A stretch of 64,000 bases of DNA from Maricaulis sp034670125 (lineage in GTDB: Bacteria > Pseudomonadota > Alphaproteobacteria > Caulobacterales > Maricaulaceae), in the NCBI RefSeq assembly GCF_034670125.1, contig NZ_JAXMOC010000005.1:195322-259321 (forward strand). Reading direction: 5' to 3'. The position numbers and the translations under genes are program-made. Within the stretch, counting starts at the first letter, position 1. Every line of letters begins with the position of its first letter. Below the pieces are notes generated by a model, which made no database searches, was not told the origin of the DNA, and saw only the letters and a list, made by a program, of their open reading frames with translations. Of the stretch, positions 8,859 to 17,192 are shown in pieces.

Positions 8859-10247
8859 ATGAAAACCACAATGAAGATGCTCGCCGCTGCCGTTTCTCTT
8901 GGCGTGGCTCTTACCGCCGGTGCTGTGGCCCAGACCCAGCCCGCCGGTTCCCTCAACGAACTCCTCAACCGCGTGCGTTCCGACGCCCGTGAAGCGAGCG
9001 CCGACAATGCCGCCCGCCTGCGTGAGTTCCAGTCCTCCACCAACAACCAGCAGGCCCAGCTGAACACCGCACGTGCCGAACTGGCCTCGCTCGAGCGTCA
9101 GGCGACCCAGCTGTCGGCTGATTTCGAGAACAACCAGCTCCGCATTGACGAACTCGATGCCGAGCTGCGCCAGCGCCAGGGTGCGTTTGGTGAGTTGTTC
9201 GGTGCCGCCCGTCAGGCCGCCGGCGAATTTGCCGCCATCATCGACCAGTCGGTGATCTCGGGTCAGTTCCCGGGTCGTGCCGATGCGCTGGAAACCCTGT
9301 CCAACTCACGGACCCTGCCGACCCGTGCGGAACTCGACTTCATCCCGCGCCGTGTCATCGAAGAGATGATCCAGCAGCAGCAGGTCGTGACCTTCAACGG
9401 CCGGGTTACCGGTCTGGGCGATGGCGCAGCCGTGCCGATCACCCGCGTCGGTCCGTTTGTTGCCTTCACCAACTACAACAACAACCAGCGTTTCGCGCTC
9501 TGGAGCCAGAGTGAAAACACCGGTGCCTACTCGCTGACCGACATGGCAGCCCAGCCGCCGGCCAACTTCGTCGCCGCCGCCTCGGCCCTGTTCAATGCGG
9601 ACACGGGTGAAATCGTTGAAGGTGTCGTCGACCCGTCGCGCGGCGCGCTCCTGAACATCTACAAGGACGTTCCGGATCTCAACGAGCGGATCGAGCAGTC
9701 GGGCAATGTCGGTAAGGTCATCATCGGCCTGCTGATCATCTCCGCCCTGTTCGGTTTCTTCCGCATGTTCTCGCTGCTGATGACCCAGGCCGCCGTGTCG
9801 GGCCAGAAGCGCAAGTCGTCCGGTTCCAAGGGCAACCCGCTGGGCCGCGTCATGCTGGCCTATGAAGGTGCCAAGGACAAAGACGTCGAGACCATGGAGC
9901 TGAAGCTCGACGAAGCCATCCTGCAGGAGACGCCGAAGCTTGAATTCGGTCTCAACTTCCTCAAGCTGGCTGCCGGTATCGCACCGCTGCTGGGTCTTCT
10001 GGGTACCGTGACCGGTATGATCAAGACCTTCACCCAGATCACCCTGTTCGGTACGGGCGATCCGCGCATCATGGCCGGTGGTATCTCCGAAGCCCTGATG
10101 ACCACGGTTCTGGGTCTCATCGCGGCGATCCCGCTTCTGTTCATCCACAGCTTCGCGCAAAGCTTCGCGCGCGGCGTTCAGCAGGTGCTCGAAGAGCAGG
10201 CGGCAGGCATGATTGCCCGCCACGCTGAAGAACGCGCACAAGGCTAA
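8859..10247 (+). CDS. exbB: Long ExbB/TolQ/MotA-type proton channel with periplasmic coiled-coil extension
   Basis: 462 residues. The ATG at 8859 has a good GGAGAG site 8 bases upstream and starts a signal peptide (MKTTMKMLAAAVSLGVALTAGAVAQ). Residues about 35-115 form a coiled coil and residues 115-275 a periplasmic domain. The MotA/TolQ/ExbB channel occupies the C-terminal 180 residues, with membrane helices around 282-305 (VGKVIIGLLIISALFGFF), 368-395 (GIAPLLGLLGTVTGMI) and 410-435 (LMTTVLGLIAAIPLLFI). Ordinary ExbB is about 240 residues; the extension is typical of ExbB next to DUF3450. It should use the proton motive force with ExbD to drive TonB. Confidence 0.9.
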   Translation: MKTTMKMLAAAVSLGVALTAGAVAQTQPAGSLNELLNRVRSDAREASADNAARLREFQSSTNNQQAQLNTARAELASLERQATQLSADFENNQLRIDELDAELRQRQGAFGELFGAARQAAGEFAAIIDQSVISGQFPGRADALETLSNSRTLPTRAELDFIPRRVIEEMIQQQQVVTFNGRVTGLGDGAAVPITRVGPFVAFTNYNNNQRFALWSQSENTGAYSLTDMAAQPPANFVAAASALFNADTGEIVEGVVDPSRGALLNIYKDVPDLNERIEQSGNVGKVIIGLLIISALFGFFRMFSLLMTQAAVSGQKRKSSGSKGNPLGRVMLAYEGAKDKDVETMELKLDEAILQETPKLEFGLNFLKLAAGIAPLLGLLGTVTGMIKTFTQITLFGTGDPRIMAGGISEALMTTVLGLIAAIPLLFIHSFAQSFARGVQQVLEEQAAGMIARHAEERAQG

Positions 10248-10261
10248 TCGGAGGAAGCGTT

Positions 10262-10798
10262 ATGGATTTCCAGGCCGTACAAACCGGCCTTCAGGAGTTC
10301 CTCGAGCGCGGGGGCCCCGTCCTGGTTGTCATCATGGCAACAACATTTGTGATGTGGGCCTTTATCCTCGAGCGCTTCGCCTATTTCTACATGGCCCATG
10401 AGGGCTTTGCGAAATCGGCGAAGAGGGAGTGGAATGCGCGGGCAGACCGGAACAGCTGGTATGCCCACGCCATCCGCGACCAACTCATCTCGGAGGTCAA
10501 ATCGCGTTGCGATCAGAATGTCGAGCTGGTGAAAACCCTCGTCGCTGTCGCTCCGCTCTTCGGACTGTTGGGAACAGTGACCGGCATGGTCTCGGTTTTC
10601 GACGTCATGTCGATTTCGGGTTCCTCGGACGCCCAGGCCATGTCGGCCGGTGTGTCCCGGGCCACGATCCCGACCATGGCTGGCATGGTGGCGTCCCTTT
10701 CGGGCCTCATCTTCGCCAACCAGATCGAAATCCTCGCCAAGCGTCGCGTGTCGAAGCTGGCTGATGAGCTCGAGATCGGTCAGGGGGCAGTGGAATGA
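10262..10798 (+). CDS. exbB: ExbB-type proton channel (short)
   Basis: 178 residues; ATG at 10262 with GGAGGAAGC upstream. It has one N-terminal membrane helix (VLVVIMATTFVMWAFILERFAYF) and two conserved MotA/TolQ/ExbB helices (TLVAVAPLFGLLGTVTGMVSVF and ATIPTMAGMVASLSGLIFANQI). The Gly-rich LLGTVTGMV motif is the family signature. It is the second channel subunit of the operon and overlaps the following exbD by 4 bases, implying translational coupling. With ExbD and TonB it would form the inner-membrane energising complex. Confidence 0.93.
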   Translation: MDFQAVQTGLQEFLERGGPVLVVIMATTFVMWAFILERFAYFYMAHEGFAKSAKREWNARADRNSWYAHAIRDQLISEVKSRCDQNVELVKTLVAVAPLFGLLGTVTGMVSVFDVMSISGSSDAQAMSAGVSRATIPTMAGMVASLSGLIFANQIEILAKRRVSKLADELEIGQGAVE

Positions 10799-11202
10799 GG
10801 CGTCGTCAAAAACACCAGGATGACCAGGCCGAAGTGAACATGACGCCGATGCTCGACATCGTGTTCATCCTGCTCATCTTCTTCATCGTCACCGCCACCT
10901 TCCTGTCGGAAGAAGGCATCGACATGAGGCCGCCGCAGGACAATCCGAACGATCCGCCACCCGATGCGGCTCCGCCGATTGTCATCCAGGTCGACGGGGA
11001 CAATGAGATCTTCGTCAATCAGGTCCGCACCGATGTCGACCGCGTGCTTTCGGCCGTCAACCGCTTCCGGGCGGAAGAGCCGAACTCCGCGGTCCTCCTC
11101 GAGGTCTATGACGAAGCCCATCACGGCATCATCGTTCAGATCTGGGACGAAATGGGCGCCAATGGCGTTCCGGTTTCGATCCAGCGTCAGAACGACGGAT
11201 AG
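10795..11202 (+). CDS. exbD: ExbD-type biopolymer transport protein (first copy)
   Basis: 135 residues, start overlapping the exbB stop (ATGA). The single membrane helix reads VNMTPMLDIVFILLIFFIVTA with the conserved Asp (MLDIVF) that carries protons in ExbD/TolR/MotB proteins. A periplasmic domain follows, opening with an acidic, Pro-rich stretch (RPPQDNPNDPPPDAAPP). It pairs with ExbB to transmit proton motive force to TonB. A second exbD lies 11 bases downstream; two different ExbD proteins per operon are usual for the DUF3450-type TonB clusters. Confidence 0.93.
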   Translation: MRRRQKHQDDQAEVNMTPMLDIVFILLIFFIVTATFLSEEGIDMRPPQDNPNDPPPDAAPPIVIQVDGDNEIFVNQVRTDVDRVLSAVNRFRAEEPNSAVLLEVYDEAHHGIIVQIWDEMGANGVPVSIQRQNDG

Positions 11203-11213
11203 GGGAGGTAGAC

Positions 11214-11615
11214 ATGGCTAGACGTGCAAGCCGCGTGAATACCGACGAGGAAGATGTCGAGCTGAACATGACGCCCATGCTGGACGTTGTTTTCATCCTG
11301 CTGATCTTTTTCATCGTCACCTCTGTCTTCATCAAGGAGCCGGGTGTGGACACTGTCCGCCCCGACGCCGTGACCGAAGATGACGAGAACCCGTCCATGC
11401 TTGTTGCCGTGACCGCGGACAACGAGATCTGGGTGAACCGCCGGGTCTATGAGATGAACGAACTCCGCGGGGTTATCGAGCAATTGCTGCAAGAGAACCC
11501 GCTGGGCAAGGCCATGATCCAGGGTGATGAAGGTGCCAATATCGGTCTGATCCTCGACGTCCAGGAGCTCCTTTCGGAGATGGAAGTCGAAGTGAAGATT
11601 TCGACGTTGCAGTAG
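11214..11615 (+). CDS. exbD: ExbD-type biopolymer transport protein (second copy)
   Basis: 133 residues with GGGGAGG upstream of the ATG. N-terminal VELNMTPMLDVVFILLIFF again contains the proton-carrying Asp in the membrane helix. The rest (GVDTVRPDAVTEDDENPSMLVAVTAD... ANIGLILDVQELLSEMEVEVKI) is a TolR/ExbD-like periplasmic domain. It differs clearly from the first ExbD in the periplasmic part, so the two may form a heteromer or serve different ExbB proteins. Sits between exbD and tonB in the operon. Confidence 0.93.
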   Translation: MARRASRVNTDEEDVELNMTPMLDVVFILLIFFIVTSVFIKEPGVDTVRPDAVTEDDENPSMLVAVTADNEIWVNRRVYEMNELRGVIEQLLQENPLGKAMIQGDEGANIGLILDVQELLSEMEVEVKISTLQ

Positions 11616-11629
11616 CGGGAGGAAAGAAA

Positions 11630-12247
11630 ATGGGAAGTTTCATACGTCTCGTTATCGGCGTTCCGGTTGCGGCCATCGTCACGGTGTTCCTGTTCTATGT
11701 GATGCAGGATCTCATCAAGGTTGATGAAGTTGATCAGCCCGATGAAGTCGATGACGTCACCTTCTCGATCAATGATGAAGTGGCCGAGGTGGAAGCCCGC
11801 GTCCGCGACACCACGATCGATGATGTGCAACAGGTCGACCCGCCACCCCCGCCGCCGCAGATCGAGCGGCAGCGTGCCGAGCAGCCGTCCGAAGGCCTGG
11901 CCACCGTCATGGGTGCCATTCCGGACTTCGAGGCACCGCAGCTGAACTCGGACAGCGTCAGCTTCTCGGTCTCTGACCGTGATGCCCAGCCGCTGGTCCG
12001 GATCGAGCCGCAATACCCGCTCCGCGCTGCGGAACGTGGTATCGAGGGCAGCTGTTACGTCCGCTTCGATGTGACGCCGGACGGTACGCCGACCAATATC
12101 GACATCTATCAGTGCGACAGCTCGTTCTTCGAGCGCGCATCGACCCGGGCTGTCGAACGTTGGCGGTACAACCCGAAAGTCGAGAACGGTGTTCCCGTCG
12201 CCCGTCGTGGCGTGGAAACCCGCTTCGACTTCCGATTGGCCGAATAG
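11630..12247 (+). CDS. tonB: TonB-family energy transducer
   Basis: 205 residues, ATG at 11630 after GGGAGGAAAG. A membrane anchor (LVIGVPVAAIVTVFLFYVM) at the N-terminus is followed by an acidic and then Pro-rich spacer (VDPPPPPPQIERQRAEQPSE). The C-terminal TonB domain runs PLVRIEPQYPLRAAERGIEG, then CYVRFDVTPDGTPTNI, then AVERWRYNPKVENGVPV. It would contact TonB boxes of outer-membrane receptors. The Pro spacer is short, so the reach across the periplasm may depend on partner proteins such as the DUF3450 and TPR products. A paralogue is at 15834-16451. Confidence 0.93.
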   Translation: MGSFIRLVIGVPVAAIVTVFLFYVMQDLIKVDEVDQPDEVDDVTFSINDEVAEVEARVRDTTIDDVQQVDPPPPPPQIERQRAEQPSEGLATVMGAIPDFEAPQLNSDSVSFSVSDRDAQPLVRIEPQYPLRAAERGIEGSCYVRFDVTPDGTPTNIDIYQCDSSFFERASTRAVERWRYNPKVENGVPVARRGVETRFDFRLAE

Positions 12248-12403
12248 TGATCCGGGCGCGGCGGACCGCAGGTCTGCCGCGCTCCACTGGCCGCCGGGGC
12301 TGAACCGTCGCCAGGGATGAACCAGGACCGCACCGGTCCGCATCCCCGTGAGTTTTTGGAAAGCCGACCCCGGGGAGTTGGGGGCGGTATGAAGGAGCCA
12401 TCG

Positions 12404-13921
12404 ATGATCCGTTTCAACGGTTTCGATACATCGGGCCTGCTGCGCTCTGTCGCGACACTTGCCCTCGCCGTGACCATGGCCGGGGTGATGATTACCGACG
12501 CCGATGCCCAGCGCCGGCGGAACAACAATAACGAGGAAGACTCCGAGCAGAACCAGGCCGAGCGTGTGTTCTCGGCGGCGATCGGCCAGATCGTGCTCGA
12601 AGCCCAGGAGTTCCAGGCCAATGACCAGTTCCAGGAATCGGTCACGGCCCTGACGCGGGCCTTGGGCAATTCCAGCATCAACCCGTATGAAAGCATGATC
12701 TCGCTGCAGATGCGTGGCCGTGCCTATTACGAGATGGAACAGGTGATGCGGGCCATCCAGGATTGGGAAGCGGCCATCGCCACCGGTGCCATGCTGCCCC
12801 AGGAAATCGCCGATCTGCGCATCAATATCGGCCAGCTCTACATTTCCGAAGGCAACTACACCCGCGGCATCCAGGCGCTTGAAGCTGCGGTTGCCGTGCT
12901 CGGCAATGAAGGTCTCAACCCGCGCATCATGCGGATGCTCGCCCAGGCCTATGCCCAGGGTGAACGCTATCGTGATGGTGTGGTCTGGGCCGAACGCTAC
13001 TGGAATGCCCAGCCGCGTGCAGAACGCGTCCGCGGCGATTACTCGCTGATGCTGTTCTTCTACCAGCAGCTCGAACGCGTTCCCGACCAGTTCCGCATCA
13101 TCGAGGAGATGGTGGGGCGCTGGCCGACCGAGAAGAACAACTGGCGCTCCTACGCCTCCCTGCTGGCCCAGACGGGTCGCGAGCAGGATGCGTTTGAAGC
13201 CAACAAGATCATGTATATCAACGGCATGCTCACCGAGAGCCGTGAGATCGTGGCGCTGGCCCAGTACTATTCCTTCTATGAATACCCCTATCGCGGCGCC
13301 ATCATTCTGGAGCGTGAGCTCAATGCCGGTGTTGTCGAGCGGACCCGCAACAACCTCAACCTCCTCGCCAACATGTGGCGCCAGTCGCGTGAGTGGGAGC
13401 GGGCGATCCCGGTCCTGCGTCAGCTGGCTCAGCTGACCGGCGATGGCGATGACTTCCTCAAGCTGGCCGAAGCCCTGTGGCAGCGTCGTCAGCTCGACGA
13501 GGCCGAGGATGCCTTCACCGAAGCGCTCAACCGCGGTGGTCTCGACCGTCCGGGTGATGCGTGGACGTTGCTGGGCAATGTGCGGGCCGAGCTGGGTCGC
13601 GAAGAGTCGGCCCTGGCCGCCTTCCGTGAAGGTGCGCGCTACCCGTATTCCCGCCGCACCGCCAATGGCTGGGCGACCTTCATCACCAACCGTCAGCGGG
13701 CGGCGCGCGAGCGCGTGCAGATCCGCGAGCGGGTCCGTCAGGACGAGTGCCGCTTCTCGATCAGCGACCTTCTCGAAACCGCCACCCTGCTGGGTGATGT
13801 CGACGAGAGTGGCCGGATTGTTGTCGATGTGCCGGAGCGTTGCTCCGACCTGTACAACATCCATGGTGAGCGGCTGAGCGAAGTTGCCGCAACACAAGCC
13901 AACGAGACCGACGCCGGCTGA
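12404..13921 (+). CDS. TPR-repeat periplasmic protein of the TonB operon
   Basis: 505 residues from the ATG at 12404, which has AAGGAG six bases upstream; earlier in-frame ATGs (12317, 12389) lack sites and would delay the signal peptide (LLRSVATLALAVTMAGVMITDADAQ). The mature protein is made of degenerate tetratricopeptide repeats. Examples are NPYESMISLQMRGRAYYEME, LRINIGQLYISEGNYTRGIQ and AFTEALNRGGLDRPGDAWTL. A conserved cysteine-containing C-terminal tail (DECRFSI... VPERCSDLYN) follows. TPR proteins of this size follow TonB in many DUF3450-type clusters and probably scaffold the complex. A 156-base gap separates it from tonB; a strong terminator follows at 13948. Confidence 0.85.
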   Translation: MIRFNGFDTSGLLRSVATLALAVTMAGVMITDADAQRRRNNNNEEDSEQNQAERVFSAAIGQIVLEAQEFQANDQFQESVTALTRALGNSSINPYESMISLQMRGRAYYEMEQVMRAIQDWEAAIATGAMLPQEIADLRINIGQLYISEGNYTRGIQALEAAVAVLGNEGLNPRIMRMLAQAYAQGERYRDGVVWAERYWNAQPRAERVRGDYSLMLFFYQQLERVPDQFRIIEEMVGRWPTEKNNWRSYASLLAQTGREQDAFEANKIMYINGMLTESREIVALAQYYSFYEYPYRGAIILERELNAGVVERTRNNLNLLANMWRQSREWERAIPVLRQLAQLTGDGDDFLKLAEALWQRRQLDEAEDAFTEALNRGGLDRPGDAWTLLGNVRAELGREESALAAFREGARYPYSRRTANGWATFITNRQRAARERVQIRERVRQDECRFSISDLLETATLLGDVDESGRIVVDVPERCSDLYNIHGERLSEVAATQANETDAG

Positions 13922-13947
13922 TCCCGACGAACCGGTCTGATGTGATC

Positions 13948-13980
13948 AACGCCCTGGCCACCGGCCAGGGCGTTTTTCTT
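13948..13980 (+). terminator. Strong Rho-independent terminator of the TonB operon
   Basis: Perfect 12-bp stem AACGCCCTGGCC / GGCCAGGGCGTT with a 3-base loop, followed by TTTCTT, 27 bases after the TPR gene stop. It marks the end of the 8054-13921 operon. Confidence 0.92.
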
Positions 13981-14134
13981 TGGCCCCATGCCGCGCGGAC
14001 GCGCAATCCCCGGATCGCCCTGCCATCAAAACAACCCCAAATCGCCCCATTCCCGCCGCGAACCGCGCCGAAGCTTTCATGACATGACGGTCATGCGGGC
14101 TGGGGAGGTCGCGTCATGGATTGGGGAGAGGCAC

Positions 14135-15613
14135 ATGGAGTTTTCAATCAGAGCGGCCCTCGTGGCCGGATGGCAGCGCATCTCGAAGGCCGGGCCTGTC
14201 TTGGTACTGGCAGGGGCGCTGTGCGCGCTGACCCTGCCAACAGCCCACGCCACCGTTCGCAATGAAGCGCCCGGCATCTTGTCGCCTGCGGTCGGCAACC
14301 GCTTGCTGGAGTTGATCCATCTGGAAGGCGAGGGTGCCTGGCGCGATGCCGAAGCCGGCTACACCGCCCTGATCGCCACCGGCTCCCTGACCCCCTATGA
14401 GCGCGCGATCCTGCTGCGCCAGCGCGGCCGCGCGCGCTATCAACTGGAAGACCTGACCGGCGCCATTGCCGACTGGCGCGCGGTCATCGCCCTGGGCGCG
14501 TTGCCCGACGAGGATGCCAATGCGCTGCGCATCAATACCGGCCAGTTGTTGATGGTAGTCGACGACTATCGGGGCGGCATCACTCTGATCGAGGCGGCGA
14601 TTGCCCGCGGCGTGCCGCTGAACGGCGATCTGGCCGCCCGCCTGGCCCAGGCCCATGCCCGCATCGAGGACCATGAGGGTGGTCTGCCCTATGCCCGTTT
14701 CGCCTTTGCGCGGGCCGAAGAGGCCGAGGCCGGCGGGGCGGACCGCCAGACCTTCTCCCTGCTGCTCTACTATTACCAGCAACTGGCGATGCTGCCGGAC
14801 CAGCTCGCCCTGATCGAGGACATGGTGGCGCGCTGGCCGGCCGAGAAGGCCAACTGGACCAGTTATGCCAGCCTGCTCGCCCAAGCCGGCCGCGAGGCCG
14901 ACGCTTTTGAGGTCAACCGGATCATGTATCTGGGTGGCATGCTGACTTCCAGCGCCGAACTGGTCCGTCTGGCCCAGTATTACTCCTGGTATGACTATCC
15001 CTATGGCGGAGCCGTGATGCTGGAGCGTGAGCTCAATGCCGGTCGGGTCGAACGCTCGACTGCCAACATGCAATTGCTGGCCAATCTCTGGCGCCATGCG
15101 CGCGAGTGGCAGCGGGCGTTGCCGGTGCTGGAGCGGGTGGCCACAACATCCGGCGCCGGGACCGATTTCGAGGCGTATGGCGAAGCGCTCTACCAGGCCG
15201 GGCGCTTTGCCGAGGCCGAAGCCATCTTCGTCCAGGCCCTCAATCGCGGCGGCCTGTCCCGGCCCGGCGACATCTGGACCTATATCGGCAATGCCCGCAT
15301 GGAACAGGACGATCTGGGCGGGGCGGCGCGGGCCTTCCACCGGGCCCTGGAGTGGGAGTATTCCCGCGCTGGCGCACAAGGCTGGCTCGAATTCATCGCC
15401 AGCAAGCGCGCCATCCTCGCAGCTGCAGCGGAGCTGGAGCGCCAGATCACCATCGAGGACTGCGAGATCGAGGTCGAACGGGCCCGCCGGCAGATTGTCG
15501 TCTCGCCGGCCGGGTATGACATTGCGGGCAATCGAGTCCTCGACATTCCAGAGCGCTGCGAGCCCTGGTTCGACCGTCAAGGGAACCGCCTGCCGGTGAC
15601 GCAGCCGACCTGA
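14135..15613 (+). CDS. TPR-repeat secreted protein, paralogue of the 12404-13921 product
   Basis: 492 residues from the ATG at 14135 (GGGGAGAGGCAC upstream); the open frame extends further 5' but without a signal peptide. A signal peptide ends near ALTLPTAHA. The sequence matches the previous TPR protein block by block: WPAEKANWTSYASLLAQAGR against WPTEKNNWRSYASLLAQTGR, and YDYPYGGAVMLERELNAGRV against YEYPYRGAIILERELNAGVV. The C-terminal two-cysteine tail (EDCEIE... IPERCEPWFD) is also kept. It is followed after 220 bases by a TonB paralogue. The gene therefore belongs to a duplicated TPR/TonB pair, in reversed order relative to the main operon, and lies behind that operon's terminator. Confidence 0.85.
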   Translation: MEFSIRAALVAGWQRISKAGPVLVLAGALCALTLPTAHATVRNEAPGILSPAVGNRLLELIHLEGEGAWRDAEAGYTALIATGSLTPYERAILLRQRGRARYQLEDLTGAIADWRAVIALGALPDEDANALRINTGQLLMVVDDYRGGITLIEAAIARGVPLNGDLAARLAQAHARIEDHEGGLPYARFAFARAEEAEAGGADRQTFSLLLYYYQQLAMLPDQLALIEDMVARWPAEKANWTSYASLLAQAGREADAFEVNRIMYLGGMLTSSAELVRLAQYYSWYDYPYGGAVMLERELNAGRVERSTANMQLLANLWRHAREWQRALPVLERVATTSGAGTDFEAYGEALYQAGRFAEAEAIFVQALNRGGLSRPGDIWTYIGNARMEQDDLGGAARAFHRALEWEYSRAGAQGWLEFIASKRAILAAAAELERQITIEDCEIEVERARRQIVVSPAGYDIAGNRVLDIPERCEPWFDRQGNRLPVTQPT

Positions 15614-15833
15614 ACCGCCAAGCGATAACCCTGCAATCGCCCCAATTGACCGCGATTGCGCCCCGCTTCTGCCCTGACCCCGGCCGAGGCTGACAGTGCG
15701 GCGAGGCCTCGTGTTGTGAGGCCGACCCGCACCGGCCAACCCGTCGCCGGTGAACGGCGCCGGGCCACTGGCCGGGATTTGGGGCATACCTCTGTGAGGC
15801 CATGCAGAACACGCCCGTGGGGAGGCCTGTTCA

Positions 15834-16451
15834 ATGACAGCCATGATCCAACACTTGCGTACACCGATGGTGCTGCCGATAGCCGGCGCGGTCACCATCG
15901 GACTCTTCCTGATGATGAAAGACCTGATCGCCGTTCCGGGTGTGGAGCGGGAGGCGGTGGAAGATCCGCCAAGCTATGCAATCAACGTCGAGGTGACACC
16001 GATCGATCCGGAAGTCCGGATTCCGATCACTGAAATCCCGCCCGTCGAGCCGCCGCCACCGGTCCAGCGCCTGACCGTCGACCGGTCGGTCCCCGCCGGT
16101 CCGGGCGATGGCGTCATCTACGCCCTGCCGCCGGTTGATCCTCCTGTCGTGGGAGGCGGAGACGGTCCGATCCGGATCGACCGCAATCCGTCTCCCACCC
16201 TGCGGATCGAGCCGGTCTATCCGGCCCGGGAAGCCTCGCGCGGCAATTCCGGCAGCTGTACCGTGATCTTCGACATCACGCCGCAAGGCCGGACCACCAA
16301 TATCCGGGCCCTCGACTGCGATAGTCGCGCTTTCGAGCAGGCAACGATGAACGCCGTCAGCCGCTGGCACTACAACCCGCAAATCGAGAATGGCGAACCC
16401 ATCCTCTATCGCGGCGCCACAACACGGCTGGACTATCGGCTTGATGGGTAG
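15834..16451 (+). CDS. tonB: TonB-family protein, second copy
   Basis: 205 residues, the same length as the first TonB; ATG at 15834 with GGGGAGG eight bases before. The N-terminal anchor (TPMVLPIAGAVTIGLFLMMKDLIAV) is followed by a Pro-rich spacer (ITEIPPVEPPPPVQR). The TonB C-terminal domain runs LRIEPVYPAREASRGNSG, CTVIFDITPQGRTTN and AVSRWHYNPQIENGEPI. It shares the paired cysteines (SC...DCD) with the first copy. Likely gives a second, differently regulated transducer using the ExbB/ExbD of the main operon, since none is encoded beside it. Confidence 0.9.
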   Translation: MTAMIQHLRTPMVLPIAGAVTIGLFLMMKDLIAVPGVEREAVEDPPSYAINVEVTPIDPEVRIPITEIPPVEPPPPVQRLTVDRSVPAGPGDGVIYALPPVDPPVVGGGDGPIRIDRNPSPTLRIEPVYPAREASRGNSGSCTVIFDITPQGRTTNIRALDCDSRAFEQATMNAVSRWHYNPQIENGEPILYRGATTRLDYRLDG

Positions 16452-16500
16452 ATGACAGGGCGCGCGGGCGGCTGAGCCCCCCACGCCACCCCTCCTGGTT

Positions 16501-16618
16501 TTGTCATCCCCGTCGGATGTCCGGCGAAGGCCGGACGCAGGACGGGGACCTAACTGGTCGAACATCTAGGTCCCTGACTTGCGCCCGGCCTGCGCCGGGC
16601 GTCCATCAGGGATGACAA
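16501..16618 (+). repeat. Family A repeat, copy 2 (forward), left of the GIY-YIG gene
   Basis: TTGTCATCCC start and GGGATGACAA end. Hairpin 1 is GTCCGGC-GAAG-GCCGGAC. Hairpin 2 reads CGCCCGGC-CTGC-GCCGGGCG, differing from copy 1 by a paired C-to-G and G-to-C change that preserves the stem. The centre is GGTCGAACATCTAGG. Ends 29 bases before the nuclease start. Confidence 0.9.
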
Positions 16619-16647
16619 AACACATACTGCAATTTATAATTGCATTC

Positions 16648-16989
16648 ATGTTTCACGTATACCTGCTCGCTTCCCACAGGAACGGCACGCTCTATTGCGG
16701 GGTCACGCGCGAGTTGCTGGCGCGGGTCTATGCGCACAAGGTTCGGAACGCGGGCGGGTTCACGGCCCGCTACGGCGTGGATCAGCTGGTCTGGTTCGAG
16801 AGCCATGAGCTCGTCAATAACGCGATCACGCGGGAAAAGCGGATCAAGCGCTGGCGGCGGGCCTGGAAGGTCAATCTGATCGAGACGACCAATCCCGGCT
16901 GGCGTGACATCTACTGGGAGATGGGCGGCGTTGATCCGCGCGAGGTCGTGCCGGACGGCATGCGGGCATGGGAAAGCGAAAAGGTCTGA
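16648..16989 (+). CDS. Small GIY-YIG nuclease (COG2827 type)
   Basis: 113 residues from the ATG at 16648. The N-terminal GIY-YIG core is HVYLLASHRNGTLYCGVTRE, with the two aromatic positions (VYLL and LYCG) and the following ARVYAHK carrying the conserved arginine. The catalytic glutamate is expected in ITREKRIKRWRRAWK, and the tail is NPGWRDIYWEM. All are typical of stand-alone COG2827 proteins of 90-115 residues. Such enzymes cut DNA with one metal ion; their biological role is unproven. The gene stands alone with no clear ribosome site, flanked 29 bases upstream and 7 bases downstream by oppositely oriented family A repeats. That hints at a link with repeat spread. Confidence 0.9.
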   Translation: MFHVYLLASHRNGTLYCGVTRELLARVYAHKVRNAGGFTARYGVDQLVWFESHELVNNAITREKRIKRWRRAWKVNLIETTNPGWRDIYWEMGGVDPREVVPDGMRAWESEKV

Positions 16990-16996
16990 TCCCGTC

Positions 16997-17115
16997 TGTC
17001 ATCCCTGATGGACGCCCCGCAAAGGCGGGGCGAAAGTCAGGGGCCTATGTGATTGCAACCAGTTGGGTCCCCGCCTTGCGTCCGGCCTTCGCCGGACATT
17101 CAGCGGGGATGACAA
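16997..17115 (-). repeat. Family A repeat, copy 3 (reverse), right of the GIY-YIG gene
   Basis: Begins TGTCATCCCTGATGGACG and ends GCGGGGATGACAA, that is, the unit is inverted relative to copy 2. Both internal hairpins are intact. It begins 7 bases after the nuclease stop codon. Confidence 0.9.
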
Positions 17116-17135
17116 GGGTATTAGATGGTGTGGCA

Positions 17136-17165
17136 AAGAAAAAGCCCGGGCCTTGGCCCGGGCTT
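17136..17165 (-). terminator. Terminator of the oligopeptidase/MsrB/MFS operon
   Basis: Perfect 11-bp stem AAGCCCGGGCC / GGCCCGGGCTT with TT loop. Read on the minus strand it is followed by TTTCTTTGCC. It lies 28 bases past the stop of the peptidase at 17193. Confidence 0.88.
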
Positions 17166-17192
17166 CTTCCATTTCACTCACACGCGCCGCGG

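Noticed and set aside
16620..16650. Start of the GIY-YIG gene within the left repeat (ATG at 16579)
   Set aside because: Residues before the ATG at 16648 are translated repeat sequence and the conserved domain begins right at the later methionine.
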